The translations under genes and the position numbers were made by a program. Source: Oreohelix idahoensis (taxonomy: Eukaryota; Mollusca; Gastropoda; Stylommatophora; Oreohelicidae). From it: a stretch of 64,000 nt of DNA. The stretch lies in NCBI GenBank assembly GCA_024509875.1, contig JAMPIV010012273.1, positions 141,001-205,000 on the forward strand, written 5' to 3'. Position 1 is the first letter of the stretch; each line of letters begins with the position of its first letter. Shown here in pieces: positions 43,335 through 57,171 of this stretch. The notes beneath the pieces were generated by a model. It did no database searches, was not told the origin of the DNA, and worked only from the letters and a program-made list of their open reading frames with translations.

Positions 43335-44272
43335 GGTTAAAATAACGATGGAATGATGGTGAAATTTAGATGTTTATAACAATTGTCTTCACTGAGACTT
43401 TGGGTTGAGGATGGATAAAAACAATTGTCCTTTTGCTGTTTCCTTAATATAATTAGCTGGTCTAAGTGAGTCCTGCAGCCGTTGTTTCGTCAATTCTTCT
43501 GTGATGATGGCCCTTCTCCACACAACTCGTCCAATGTAAGTGGTTAGTGTTGATTCCCTGCAGTTAGTGTTGATTCCCTGCGTTTAACTCACAACTAATG
43601 ACGTCGAAACTTTAGTCTTGCAGCTTTGTACCACGAACAGTTTGATAGCTTCGTTCCACGAACTTTAGACAAAATAAAAATAACAAATGCCTCTGCTAAG
43701 TACACTTGATTGGAAGATTAACAGGCGCAATGTCTCGCTGTTCACCCACCAATGTTAGCCTCTCTGAATAATTAAATTCTTGAGTAGCTCGGAAGATGAT
43801 TAGAAATCACCAATATTCTTCTGGGTATTAAACTGGGAAAATATGTGTTTGGACAGCGCAAGGGCAATGGCGGGCCTGAATTGCAATTAACAAGGTATAT
43901 ATATCTCACAAAAAGATATTATACACTTTAGGCACTTGTGATGTAATCTGGGGTTGCTGCTACTGTCGCGTCTCTGAGCGACTTAGCATAAAACAAACAC
44001 CAGCGCTTGCTGTAGTGGTTTATGAATATACTATTTTCATATGTTGACGTTGCTAGTCTCATATATAACCACTTAGCAAGGAAAACATGTCAAATTCACA
44101 TTTTAAACATAAATGTTTACACTTACCCCAAAGTAACTTTTGAGAACACAATCTCCTGGCACAGTTTAGAATGGACACAGCAACTTAGGTTAGATGCTTT
44201 CGAATTACTTGGTCTGGGAAATTTTAGTATTCCTCTTATGACGGGTGATCTGATTCCTTAGGTCTCCAGTCT
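43335..44272. other. unassigned sequence
   Basis: A direct repeat GTTAGTGTTGATTCCCTGC occurs twice back to back near 43543-43580. No coding or known element is seen. Confidence 0.45.
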
Positions 44273-44420
44273 TTGTATTTTAAAATGCGTGTTTACATTT
44301 AAGTTTCAAAGATGCCCAAATACTTTGCCCTGGTCCTTTAATTTTCCTGTCTTTGTATTTAAAAATGCGGGTTTACTTTTAAGTTTCAAAGTTGCTCAAA
44401 TACTTCGATCTGTCTCTTAT
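44273..44420. repeat. imperfect tandem duplication, unit about 76 bp
   Basis: tttgtattttaaaatgcg...aagtttcaaag...caaatactt occurs twice in succession (about 44273-44345 and 44350-44420) with scattered differences. Confidence 0.75.
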
Positions 44421-44820
44421 AATTTTGGAATTCTTTGTCCGATCCTTCTCTCTGGATCTGGTGAATTGCTAGCTTGACGTGACGGTGCAGTCTGGTTTGT
44501 GTCTCCGATTTCACTAGATTATATTTCAATTTCTCAGTTCAAATCCCAGATTGTATTTCCGACGAATTTGCCAGTGAACGTCAACGTCTATTCCGGCTCT
44601 CAAATTAAGCCAATGGTAAGCTCTTTAGAACTAAATGGATCGGGGTGTTAAATCATAATATCCACCACGTGTTTTAAAATATCAAATTTTAAAATTCCAA
44701 CGCGGGACCTCTTTCTAATAAAGCAGTAATACTTCCGAGTGCATATTTATGCAAACTCACAAACAAATCTATGAACTTATTTCCTGTCTAGATATTTTCT
44801 CACCAATATTGTCTCACCAG

Positions 44821-47201
44821 TGTGATGAAATGTGGCGACCTCTATCGATCTTTGGTTCTCTCCGGCAGTATCGGTACATTTGTGGGACTGATTTTTATTA
44901 GGTTCTGTCAATTATCGCACTTTTCTTTCTTTCTTTCTTTCTTTATTTATTTGTCTGCTAAGTAGCAGATATGTGATTTTATCAAATCGCCCTATAGGTG
45001 ATAAATGTCACATTTGCAAGGAGTGCTACCCAAATTTGTGGTTATAGGCGCGGCCGACTAAAACTTACATCGGTCTACGCTATCGGCTTAATTCACCGAT
45101 AAGACCCGGGGTTTGCGCACTCATACGACAGATAACGAGATTACTGTCTGTGTGTTACATGTGGGCAGACAAATGTGATATAATTGCTTTCGGTCCTTTA
45201 TTAAAAAGTAATCATGGATTTATTACATTTTAGACAATATGAGTCTACAAATATGTTTGTAAGAGTGTATACAAGGCATCAGATGTCCATATATGGTAAT
45301 ACGTGACCTTTGCAGGCCCGCACCTTATTTCACGTGGGACTATTTTGAAATATCACAGCCTATCCTGCATGATTTGAAATGATTGGATCTTTCTGATTAG
45401 ATTCATAACATCACTGGAGGGAATATAGGCTGACAGTTTCACAGTTTTATTTCTCTGTGATTTGCACGCTAGCCAAGACAACACCAGACCTTTGCCAGAG
45501 TGAAAACTTGATTCATAATTCCTAATTGTTATCCAGACCTTTTATTGGAGAACCAGATAAGACTTATAAAGCACAGGAAATCTCTTTCCAATTTTAATAA
45601 GGAACAACCGGGACCAGGATATTGAAGAAACACAGAGTCAGAAGGGGCTATCTATGTTAAAATTAAAAGAAACCCCAGACACGTGTTGTAAGAGAACGAT
45701 TTGTCTCTTTTATTCATCTGTGCGACAAGTCTGTAGCCAGGATTGGCGTAAGTTGGATTTACATTTCATATTTTATTACTAACATGTGAATTAACATATA
45801 TATGTATATATTACCATGTGAATTTTATTGTGTGAAACTCGCTATTGGATGTCAAAGTCATTTGAGGCAAGCAACCTCAGCGTATTGAATGATGATTCAT
45901 GAACCACCACTGCACGGGCTGGTGATTGCTTTATTGTTAGTTTCGTAAAGAGAACTACAAGCAAAAAAGTAGTTCCAGGTTCCCTATGGAGCAGGGAGGG
46001 AAAGATGAAAGAAATGATGTACATTCTAAGCATAAGACTTACATTTTCAAAGCAGTGTAGATGTCCCTATAAACATATTCACTTTAAAATTATTGTAAGG
46101 TTTCACGCTTTAAACCAGTGTAAATGTCCATGGGAAAATATTCATTTTAATTAATAGAAGTTTCAAACTTTTCCATAATTATAAATATAAAGAAAACATA
46201 AATGAATTTATATTGTGAACACTTTTCAAACAGTAAAACATATTATATCTGTACGTTTAACCTTTTTCATTTAAATGCAATGTAAAGCTAAAGCTATTCA
46301 GTTTAAATGTAAAGGAAGTTTTATTCCGAGGGATTAGATTTAATTCTCATCGAGGGTAAACTCTGAGTTAAGTGAGATGGTGAAATAAATGAGGGGGGGG
46401 GGGGACACATAACTGTGTTGGAGAGCACCATACTCAGAAGAGCGTTCTTTTCTATTCTTCTATCACAGTTATTGGTGGTACCAGCAGAACGTACTATTTC
46501 TGGAACAAGACGGGATCAGTGGCCTATGCTTTAAGACAAAGAACACTGTGTAGACTTTCCTTGAAGATTCTGGGAGACGAGCTACACCCGACAACCTTGA
46601 CCAGAGACAAGTGATCAGTGTGAAAAGACAGAACCGTCATTGGCAGCTATGTTCAAATATATGCTGCCATCTGAAGTTTCTTACCCTTTTTGCAATCCCC
46701 AAATACGAGGATGATAGTTTTTCTTTATCCATAACTATTCAAATTATTTTCAAACTGTTAAAACTAAAGTGATTATTAAATTTTGTTATTTGTAATGTTA
46801 CAAAATTATCTTCGATTTGATCATTTTAAAGTTACTGCATGTTTGTCTCAGTCATTTACTACACACATTCTAAACAGTGCTATTACTTGAATAAGAGAAT
46901 TCCACTGAGTAAATCAGGGGTGGGGGCTTAACGAGCTGATAAAATAAGTGCTTAAATTCTTCACAAAAGTGGTCGGCAGGTTACAGAATTAACGTGCTTA
47001 GCGACAGCCAGCATTGTTTTCGCTTACCTGAATTTCTTGTGAAGACTCCCATGTGGTAGAAGCTTTACTACTCTTCTATCTACATTTCTGCCAAGAGTAA
47101 TCTTGTGTACAAATAGACTCCATTGAAGCCTATATTAGATACTCTTGAGTTTGGTCACTGTTGGACCACTACTGTAAAGCAGGGGAGGCAATACCGTCAC
47201 A
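44821..47201. repeat. solo LTR, second family, copy 1
   Basis: It runs TGTGATGAAATG...ATACCGTCACA, 2381 bp, with flanking ACCAG and CTCAG, each one or two changes from CCCAG at the paralogous empty site (39840-39930). Long stretches match 51369-53185. It has no internal coding region and no partner LTR in the window. Orientation cannot be told. Confidence 0.75.
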
Positions 47202-47235
47202 CTCAGACAGATTATCGGTAATATTGACACAAAGA

Positions 47236-47709
47236 TGGGCCAGCGGAAACGATAACGTATATCACCTGTGTTTTCGTGCATCCGCCAGACGGATGTCTCA
47301 GACAGACAATATGGCTTTCCTTTCATCGATCGTGCGCGACCATCTTGTGTCAATAAAGATCGACTCTATCAAAGGTGGCTAGGCGACTTACGTGATACAC
47401 GTATTATCCGCTGACCTGTCTAATTAGCCTCGAAAATACTAGTTTACCTGGTGAAACGTAAATACATATGGGAGCGGCTCAGAGCAAAAATGTAAGGTGC
47501 ATAAAATATGCCAAATAATAGGATGATGAGTGCGGAAAATTAAGAAATAAAGTGATAATGCAGGAGATAACGAACGTGATGTAAAAGGACATACACAAAT
47601 ATCGTTACAACAGTGCGTCTCATATATTTTCTTATTAGTTAAATGAACATACGGGGAATCACATAGTGCCACATCAGTCTATAGAGTTAATTATGTCTAA
47701 AGTTTGCGC
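47236..47709. other. unassigned sequence
   Basis: Nothing recognisable; short frames here lack family features. Confidence 0.4.
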
Positions 47710-47998
47710 CTAGTAGATTAAAATGATGTGGCTAGATCACCAATGTGGAACTAATGGAAAGAACACGACAAATAACAGTGGAACAAAAAGTAGGGAAACG
47801 TGGCGCGTGGCCTCTGAACAGGACACACATTGCAAAAACCAAGTGATATCATTGCAAGGCTGTCTGTTTTCAGGAATCGTCAAGGTAAAAGAAATAGATA
47901 TTAACAGAAACACGCAGAGAAGAAGTTGGAGACGGACACAGGAAAGAAAAGATGAGTTGAGTGGATGTCACAAAAAGCAGGAAGGATTGGATTGAGCT
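47710..47998 (+). pseudogene. RTE-like LINE C-terminal remnant
   Basis: The frame from 47723 reads through blocks that recall the end of RTE proteins (a W-D-x2-C-G-T-N block, then RRSWRRTQERKDE), with catalytic parts absent. It resembles the fragment at 600-1085 at the DNA level (atgatgtggctagatcaccaa against atgatatgacaaggtcacca). Confidence 0.45.
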
Positions 47999-49447
47999 GT
48001 GCTCCACAGGTAACTCAAGTGTAATGGTATATATGCACTGCATATATATTCAAAGTTCTGCACTTATCGCTGTAAACAAATTTGACAAGTTTATTATTTG
48101 TGCTGAAGTCAGAATTGGGAATACATGCAGTGTAATTTTTTTGAAATTTTTACATGGCGACGTATATAATTCTAACGTAGCAGATTTTGAACCATTGCTT
48201 ATTCTCATAATTGCAAAAGCAGCCATTCTGTGTAGCGATTGGTTGTTGGAAGTTCCCGTATGATTTAGGCGTACACTAACATGTTACATATTACCTGGTG
48301 CTATTGATTGTTATTTCGAAATTTCAGTTTGATTTGGAATGGAACACACCATTGAGGTTGTGTGTGCTAGCTTAACATTTATCATACAAATTTGTGAGAG
48401 TCTCTATCGAAGTCGGCATACAGGTCATTCTAGGCAGTGTTATGACAGAGAGAGTCATTAAACTAGCAAACGGCTGTGTTAGAGAGCAGACGTCTTGTGC
48501 TATAGAAGAGAGCAGACGTCGTTTGTTATAGAGACTAATGTCACATGCAGAATTTCTCACCCATCGCGGTACGGGGCAATACGTGCTGTTCGAAGACATA
48601 AACGTTTAACCCGAATGTTCCTTGATGCTTGCTAGCGGGTAATCGGTCCTCTGCTAGGAGCGGCGCGGTGCGGTGGTAAATTACTTTGTGGACGCTTCAC
48701 GATGATTAAGTGAAGCTCCTTTATACGGCTTTATAACTGTGTTTTACCATCTTAACGTGTGTTGTGTAGAGAGAAACAAAGACAACTTTTGTCGGTTATC
48801 ATTCGGAGCGTAACTTTTATCATTGAGCATTGATTCACTTTCGCGTGCTTTGGATTGATTTGAGAAAAATACTGTTTGATATGTTCAGTGTTCCTCATAT
48901 ATACAAAACAGGTCGTATTAGGTAACATTTAAAGTCCATGTATTTCCCATGGGTCCCTAATGAGAAAGGATAGGACTTGTTTCCATATCAGGTTTTGCGT
49001 GGAGACGTCATCATGCAAAAAAGAGAGATCACTGCTGTAAAAGCATGTGGATGTTTGGTTGGGTCTTCCTACAGGGGGGACTGGTTGCAGTGGTAGTTCC
49101 ATGCTCCATGACGAGCAACATGGACAGTTGATGGTGTAAAGACCACTGTGACAGTTATGCATAACACAATTACAGAAATATTACTTATATGCAGCTTTCT
49201 TTTTTCACTGGTTGGTACGATTATTATTCTGCAAGTCCAGAAGATAAATTAGTTACCTGGAAACAAAGTCTATGATCAAGACATCGCAGAGCAACATTCT
49301 TCTATCCTTCATTTTAACCCCAGCTTTTTAAACGAGCGTCTGTGAATACAGTTATTGTCTGCCATATGCGATGATTGTTTAAAAAAAAAAAAAAATTAAT
49401 GCAAGTGTTTGGCACACAATGTCTGTGCTTATATTTGGAACAGCTCA

Positions 49448-49449
<2 letters not shown>
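47999..49449. other. unassigned sequence
   Basis: A short direct repeat agagagcagacgtc occurs twice near 48481-48520. An A run lies at 49380-49395. No gene is seen. Confidence 0.4.

Positions 49450-49540
<91 letters not shown>
49450..49540. repeat. (CT)n array
   Basis: About 45 TC units with one interruption near 49529. Confidence 0.95.
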
Positions 49541-49542
<2 letters not shown>

Positions 49543-49803
49543 ATTTTCTTCTGGACATCAGTTGCTGTCGAGCATCGTGAAACAGGTATTGATGTTTTTT
49601 ATCAAGTAGAGTGGAATGGTTGGTCGTTACGCCAATATTATGATTTTTTTTCATCTACCCATTTAAACCTTTTCCTTCTCTTGCACTTCGTGCACTTCAC
49701 TCCCTTGTCCTGGTACAAAAGACTAATGCAGCTGATTGAGTAGGTTAAACCTGATAACAGAACAGTTTTATTTCTTCTGTGGTTTTTTTTTTCTGAACAG
49801 AAC

Positions 49804-50155
49804 ACATGGTCATCGACTTACGACATATGCGAATTACGGAATTACGAACATTCGTACTTAAAGACGGTCAACCTAGAAGTACTATTTACGCTGATCTTTC
49901 ATTCCTAATGACAGTACATGACTGTAATGTACAGTCATTTTATTTTATTATTTGTACATTGTATTTCTTCACTATAGACAAAGAGTACAGTTTGTTTAAA
50001 TATACAACAGAACAGACATATATATTTTAACATTCAGATATGTTACTTGTTAACATATGCTTACGGTTCATATAGTTTATTGTGATTTCCGACTTACGAC
50101 CACTTCGACTTACTTCGTCGTAACGGAACCTCTTCGTAAATCGAGGACTACCTGT
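49804..50155. mobile_element. MITE with imperfect inverted ends
   Basis: The left end ACATGGTCATCGACTTACGA and the reverse complement of the right end ACAGGTAGTCCTCGATTTAC are related inverted repeats, both leading into 'tacga' rich sequence. Length 352 bp, no coding capacity. Superfamily not determined. Confidence 0.55.
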
Positions 50156-50505
50156 ATATTATTGCGTTGCAGTGGTCTCTTGTGTGGCTGAGTCAGTCAC
50201 ACCACCTTTGTTTTGTTGGATACCTAATAGACATTTCTTTACATGCGTTTGAGGTGTTGTTTGCTTGGGTGTTGTTACGTGTTCACATTTAGTTTCTGAT
50301 AGCACAAGGCACGTGCAAAGATAGCATTGCTCACTGTTACTGTGCTATCATTGTCATAAAAAAGCGCGTCTGAACCCGCCGTATTAGCGCGTAATTGACA
50401 ACTGACTTTTTACTCTTGGTCGCATGTCATCCTGTGTGAAAGCAATGCCGATATGTTTGAGTTCACTGATATCTTTGGCTTTATTATTGTTGATTTTGTC
50501 ATATT

Positions 50506-50852
50506 CCTTAGGCATTGATTTTCATGTCATGTTTAATAAAGTAGCTTTATTCAATATTAATTACTGAAGTGACCTTTGTTGGTTACTAAAGTGTTTTGAT
50601 GCACGACAGTTTAATAACTTACTTACTTAGTCGTTCCCCTTCTACCGTGAGGTGTAGAGGTTTGGAAGAGAGAGCGCCAGACCATTCTATCAGCTGTCTT
50701 CTTCCTGGCCTGGTTCCATTCTAGTCCTCGGTCCTTCAAAGATTGTCTAATGTTGTTCCTCCAGCGGACTCTGGGTGACCTTAGGCATTGATTTTCATGT
50801 CATGTTTAATAAAGTAGCTTTATTCAATATTAATTACTGAAGTGACCTTTGT
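50506..50852. repeat. identical 74-bp direct repeats around a LINE fragment
   Basis: 50506-50579 and 50779-50852 are identical. Between them lies a 199-bp piece whose minus strand (50627-50778) encodes SPRVRWRNNIRQSLKDRG and ADRMVWRS, the usual end of LINE polyproteins, followed by a TAAG-repeat tail. Confidence 0.8.
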
Positions 50853-51368
50853 ATGGGACAGTGTGATATGTTTCCCTTCTGAGAAAAGATTAAAAAGTTT
50901 TTGTTAATGATATAGATATTTTATTACTTCCTTGATATGATCTCAGATGCTTATTTTACATGGGCAGACGGCCACTTTCACTGCGTACTTCATACTTTGG
51001 AGAAACGTGGGCTCTGTCTTGGTGGTTTAAGGTAATCCTTCTTACTAGGATAAAAGAAAGAGAAAATTGCCAGTGTTGCGGCCACACAGCTGTAGTCAGG
51101 GGAAGGAAAGAAAGCGAGAGTTAAGTGTGAAAAATGAGAAAATAAATAAAATAAATACAGCCCGTGTGTACAATTTGTCGTGCGATGAATACGCAAAATA
51201 GCTTCCGGTTCTATCAAGCTGTTGACCAACAGTCACCTTGAGGCAGATTGCTCAGTCGTTCTTGCTGAATGTAATGTTTCCCCAGCATTAGAATATTTTG
51301 ATGGGTTTGTTATGTAGAATCTCTTGTGTCCCTGTGTTTTTTTTTGACGTTTTATCAATGGTAGAAAG
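50853..51368. other. unassigned sequence
   Basis: No coding or repeat feature is recognised before the LTR at 51369. Confidence 0.4.
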
Positions 51369-53185
51369 TGTGACAGAATGGGGCGACCCCTCTCGATCTC
51401 TGTTTCACTCCGGCAGTATCGGTACATTTGTGGTACTGATTTTTATTGCGTGCTTTCTATTCTCGCACTTTCTTTCTCTCTCTGCTATGTGTAGCAGATA
51501 TTATGTATTTTCCTTCTTATACCCCTCTCAGGAATAAGTTATTACTCCTGTTTGTGTCCCGTCCCTTCGCTAAGCTTTGTAAGGAGCGGCAGAAATAATA
51601 TTAACGACAGGCAGAATGGTAAAATTCCTTTGTACCAAATCTTGGCCACGAAGGATTAGCCCCACGAAAATCGACAGTGTATTTGCTAAGCGCTGATAAA
51701 GGCCATAGTATGGGGAGACAACTGATTTACAGACACACGTAAGAGATTACTTTCTGATAAAGTAATGATTTGTTACATCTTACACACATTGTTGTGTGAG
51801 GTTATCGACGTGTTCGTGAGTTGGTACACAGGGCAATCGGATGTTTACAGCCCATTTTCAGAAAAGATGAGTCATGCAAAATATTCAAATCAGATTGGCT
51901 GATCAGTTGTGCGCCATAACAACGAATGCGTGGGAAGGCACGGAATATAACCTGATGCTTTTCAGTTAAAGAGAACTAAAAACATAAAGTAGTCCCAGGT
52001 TCCATATGGAGCAGGGAGGAAAAGATGAAAGAAATGATGTACATTCTAAGTATAATACTTACAGTTTCAAACCTGTGTAAATGTCTATGTGAAAATATTC
52101 ATTTTAAAATTAATGGAAGTTACAGTCAGTGTAAACATAAATGAAACATATTCAATTTATATTGTGAACACTTTTCAAATCAGCGGAAATGTAAACATAT
52201 TCTATCTGTATTATTAACCTTTTCATTTAAATATAAAGTAACTATGAAAGCTATTCAATTTAAATGTAAGGAAAGTTTTATCCCGAGGGATTAAATTTAA
52301 TTCTCATCGAGGGTAAATTCTGAGTTAAATGGGATGGTGGTATGGGAAGATAGGAACCCATAACTATGGGTTGGAAAACGCAATACTCAGGAGAGCGTTT
52401 CGTTTCTATTCTTTTACCAAAGTTATTGGTGGTGGTACCAGCTGACTGGTACCGTCTCTGGAACAATAAAGGCACAGTGGCCTGCGCTTTAAGACGAAAC
52501 ACCAACTTTGCCGTTTCTCCTTGACGTTCTGGGAATGTGCGGCATCTTTAACATTGCCCAGCGACGAGCGTAAACAACGAGACAGTCTACCAAGAACCAA
52601 CCCAGCGGGAGAAGAAACTACCATTGGCAGCTAAGTGCAAAATATCCGCTGCCAAAAGTGGCCTCCTTTATTCAGTTAAATCCCATCACAACAGTGATGA
52701 AAACCTTTTTCTAAAATATTATTTAATTCTTTAACCTTGTTAAAACCTAAAGAGATTATTAAATTTTGTTATTTGTAATGTTACAAATTTAACTTCGATT
52801 TAGTCCTTTTACATGTTCTGCATGTTTATCTCAGTCAATTTACTACACACACTCTAAACAGAGCTATACCAGAATAGTAAGAATTCCACTGAGTAAATCA
52901 GGGGTGGGGGCTTAAGCGAGCTGAAATTAATAAGTGCTTAATTCCTTCACAAAAGTTGTCGGCAGATTCTAGAATTAACGTGCTCAGCAAAAGCAGCATT
53001 GTTTTCGCTTATCTGAATATCTTGTGAAGACTCCCTGGAGATAGAAGCGTTTTTTCCCTTCTCTACATCTCTGCCAAAAGTAATCTTGTGCGAAGGTAGA
53101 CACCTTTGAAGCCCATATTCGATACTCTTGAGTTTTGGCCACTGTTGGACCACTACTGCAAAGCAGGGGAGGCAATACCGTCACA
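51369..53185. repeat. solo LTR, second family, copy 2
   Basis: It runs TGTGACAGAATGGGGCGACC...ATACCGTCACA, 1817 bp, flanked by GAAAG and GTAAG (4 of 5 match). It is a diverged, shorter relative of 44821-47201, best conserved at both ends and around 52010-52050 and 52890-53185. Confidence 0.75.
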
Positions 53186-53190
53186 GTAAG

Positions 53191-54177
53191 AAAATATTAC
53201 ATAAGTTTTCTGACAGTATTTTTTACATCAGCGGTATGGAATTAAAAATGTGACACAGTGTGTGCTGGGAAACGCCTGACAGAAGTTACAAAATTGAATA
53301 GGGAAAAATGTCCACGAACATTGGTTGTGTGCGCGTTCGCCTTGAGGAATTCAAGAGTTAGTGATGTGCTCATATTTATTCATGTTTTCAGTTATTTATT
53401 TATTTTTTTGGCGTTCATTTAGAATGACACTGCAGTTTCCCATACCTGTTGAGTTGAAGTATAGTGGGACATGTGTTCGATGTCATTCAGATAAGTCGTC
53501 CACATCTTTAGGGTTAGGCTTAGAATTTCTAATCCTCACCCTTACTTCTTATTACAACGTCTCTGAATACATTAATATTTTAAAGCCGTATCGAACGCAC
53601 GCCCCACTATTCTTCATTTCAACCGCCCATACCTGTTGTTATACTAGTGATATGGAATGAGATAAACGGCAGTATTGTTTTTCATTTGATTTAAAGTAAC
53701 TTGAGTGGGTCGATCAGTGATTAAATTATTAGCTCCGGTTTCTTGCATCCTGCGCACGCCAGGTACCATCATCTGTCGGTTATCATTATCTGATACCCCA
53801 GAGGCAGTCATGCTATCGAGTTTTGATGCGGTCTACTCGGTTGAAAACTGAATAAAATTCACATTCTCTCTATTATAGATGTGGCACGGTAGGTATTGCT
53901 ATAGAAAGTCATTTATATAACACTTATTCATGAGTGGGAAAAAAATGGCAGAACGCTTTTCTCCGGAGAAATCGACACTGTACATGTTCGGTATATCGTA
54001 GCAATAAAAACAGTAATTTAATGTTAGGCTGGGATATGAGTCGTTGAGTCTGTACCTTTCAACACCTGATAGAGCTCAGTAAAAACATACAAGTCTTCCT
54101 GTCTTGTGCCATCTGTTCAAGATCTCTCCATGTCTTCCTTATCCCCCCTCATGCCTGTCTCCAGTTTTCGTCTTCAT

Positions 54178-54178
<1 letters not shown>
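53191..54178. other. unassigned sequence
   Basis: A 99-codon frame at 53361-53660 has no recognisable family. Nothing else stands out. Confidence 0.4.
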
Positions 54179-54212
<34 letters not shown>

Positions 54213-54232
54213 GGGGGGGGGGGGGGGGGGGG
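54179..54232. repeat. G homopolymer run
   Basis: About 53 bases of G broken by one T and one A. Confidence 0.9.
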
Positions 54233-54407
54233 AGGAGAGAAGAGGTGTTTTCCAATTATTTACCTTACCCTAGTGATTCTAATACAGGGAATTCTCTGCA
54301 ATACCATCAGCAGGTGTTCTTAATGTGTGTCCTATCCACAAAAAAAAAAAAAAAAAAAAACCTGGGATGTACGAATGTCTTATTTTGATTTTGTAGTAAC
54401 TATTCGA

Positions 54408-54495
54408 GCGCCCGATTGGCAGTGGTGGCGTCCCGCTTCAGTCTGCCGGCTGTAAATGGGCACATGGCTGTGTTCTTAAGTTACGGCATGCCCGA
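54408..54495 (+). mobile_element. SINE family 1, internally deleted head
   Basis: GCGCCCGATTGGCAG at the start matches the SINE head, then the sequence jumps to the body (ctgtaaatgggcacatgg...gttcttaagtta), so the B box is lost. Confidence 0.6.
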
Positions 54496-54775
54496 GGAAG
54501 CATTGGTCCAGTTCTTTCTTTGTCGTCCCCCAGAGCTCCCCCCTGAAACCCCATACAGGGCGAGCCAGCAGTTTTCAATTTTCTCCAATTTCAGTTTGAT
54601 GAGTTTTTTGTTCGTATCTTCTGTTTACGGAGTCATATAAAAAAAAAAGAAAAAAAAAAGGGTTATCTGGTTTTAAACATAGAAAATTAAAATAGAAATT
54701 AAAGCTGAAATAACTAGGCGCGGAATTTCGTATGCGTGTATGTGGTTACCATTTATGGCCTTTTAGTCATTTACT

Positions 54776-55025
54776 GCGCGTCCGATTGACAGAGTGGTTA
54801 GAGGGCTGTTCTCTCGCGGCAAAGGTGCCAGGTTCGAGTCACGGTATCGACACGCTCTAGTATTCACAGCAGTAAATGGGTATCTGACTTTGCTCATGAG
54901 TTAGAGAAAGAGAAGGCAGCGAGGAAGGGAATTGATCACCCCCGCCTCTCGATGCTGCACCGAGTATAGTAAAGTCTGTTACTTTCACTTCCCTACAGCA
55001 GTATCGGCAATGGAACAACTATGCC
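54776..55025 (+). mobile_element. SINE family 1, full-length copy
   Basis: The head gcgtccgattgacagagtggttag has an A box and the B box GGTTCGAGTC is at 54831-54840. The body has aaatgggtatctgac, gagaaggcagcgagg and tagtaaagtctgt. It matches 22100-22346 throughout. Confidence 0.8.
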
Positions 55026-55115
55026 AAAGTCATTTACTGGTAACCTATTTTTGTCAGAACATGATACCTCAAAACTTGGGGGACATTTTAGAAACAGCAG
55101 CACGCTTTTCCTTCT

Positions 55116-55186
55116 TTTTTCTTCTTCTTTGGTTCTTGGCTGCTGACCGACAAAGCAGTCAGTGACCATCACGCCTGGTGGCATTT
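55116..55186 (-). mobile_element. RTE 3'-end fragment
   Basis: The minus strand carries the RTE-like 3' terminus (CACCAGGCGTGATGGTCAC, then GACTGCTTTGTCGG) ending in GAA repeats. Only about 70 bp are left. Confidence 0.65.
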
Positions 55187-55861
<675 letters not shown>

Positions 55862-56740
55862 TAAAGTGGCAAGGATAGGCAACAAAACAGGCAATTCACT
55901 TGATAAGGATTCATCCTTATTTTGCTTTGTATCGCCTGATAAGCGTATCTTGGGCCAGCGAGAGTTAACCGTTGAAAGTACTACAGCAGAGCAGCATGCT
56001 CACATTCTGTGCTTATTCACGTACTTCATTGTTTGGTCCATTGTTGCCGTGGGGAGCCGAAGTTTGCGCTCTTGAGTCAAGTTTGTCGTATTGGCTACTG
56101 TCAGGGCCGGCCTTAGGTTGGGGCGACCGCTCTGGGCATTGTGGGCAAGTGGGCGCCTTATCGAGCGAGAAAGAAAATATATTTCCTCCACGACGCTCGA
56201 TCTTTCTTCAGCTGTAATACATTCCGTTTAGGCCAAAGAATGCAGTGTACATCTTTTATAAGAACTCGCTAAAACAAAATGCGACATATGTTTAACATTC
56301 TATTTTTAGTTGTTATCATGTTTTTTGTTAAGTAAGTAATAACAATCTAAAACTAACCTACAGTTTTATTCAATGTGATAACACGGGCAAAGACACTGGA
56401 ATTGCCACGTAAACTAGTGTCTTTATGATCAATTGTGAATCGCACACCAGTAATTCTACTATAGCTTTACGATTAATGCCCCTAACGCAGGGGTAGGGAA
56501 CCTTTCCATGACAAAGAGCCAAATATTTAATTTTGTCTCCATTTTAAAAAAAATTGAAGAGCCGCATGAAAAAAAAAAATCTTATGGATAAATGGATATA
56601 CTTTATGAAAAGAATTATGTTAGGAGTATCAGACCTGTGGAAACGTTTATATTGTAAGATAAGTCTAGACTTTTTTCCAAAACATTTGCATGATAATTAT
56701 TTCAGCCGTAATATTTTAATATAAATTGTTTCTTCTTCTT

Positions 56741-56862
<122 letters not shown>

Positions 56863-57171
56863 ACATACTCCTTTACACTCTAAAGGGGGCGGGCCCACTT
56901 GGGTCATGACTCCCAAGCGTCTCAGCCTCCTAGACAAATTATTCCGTTCGCTCCGTAGCACATCACAACTACGGACACACACTGAGTCACCTGCGCGAAG
57001 CTAATGAGACTTGACACTGCGCGCTCGCCACTGAAATTCTTCCTGACACCCCTTATAGTATACATCGCCTGTCGCCTCCCAGCCACAGCCCTTTCACTAG
57101 TACGCCTAAAAACTTGGCGTATTGTGGACTTAGAAAAATTCCTGGTGTTTTCTGTACCGCAGCGTTTATTG

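Noticed and set aside
53361..53660. A host gene exon (99-codon frame)
   Set aside because: No recognisable domain, codon pattern or splice context; similar lengths occur by chance in this AT-rich sequence.
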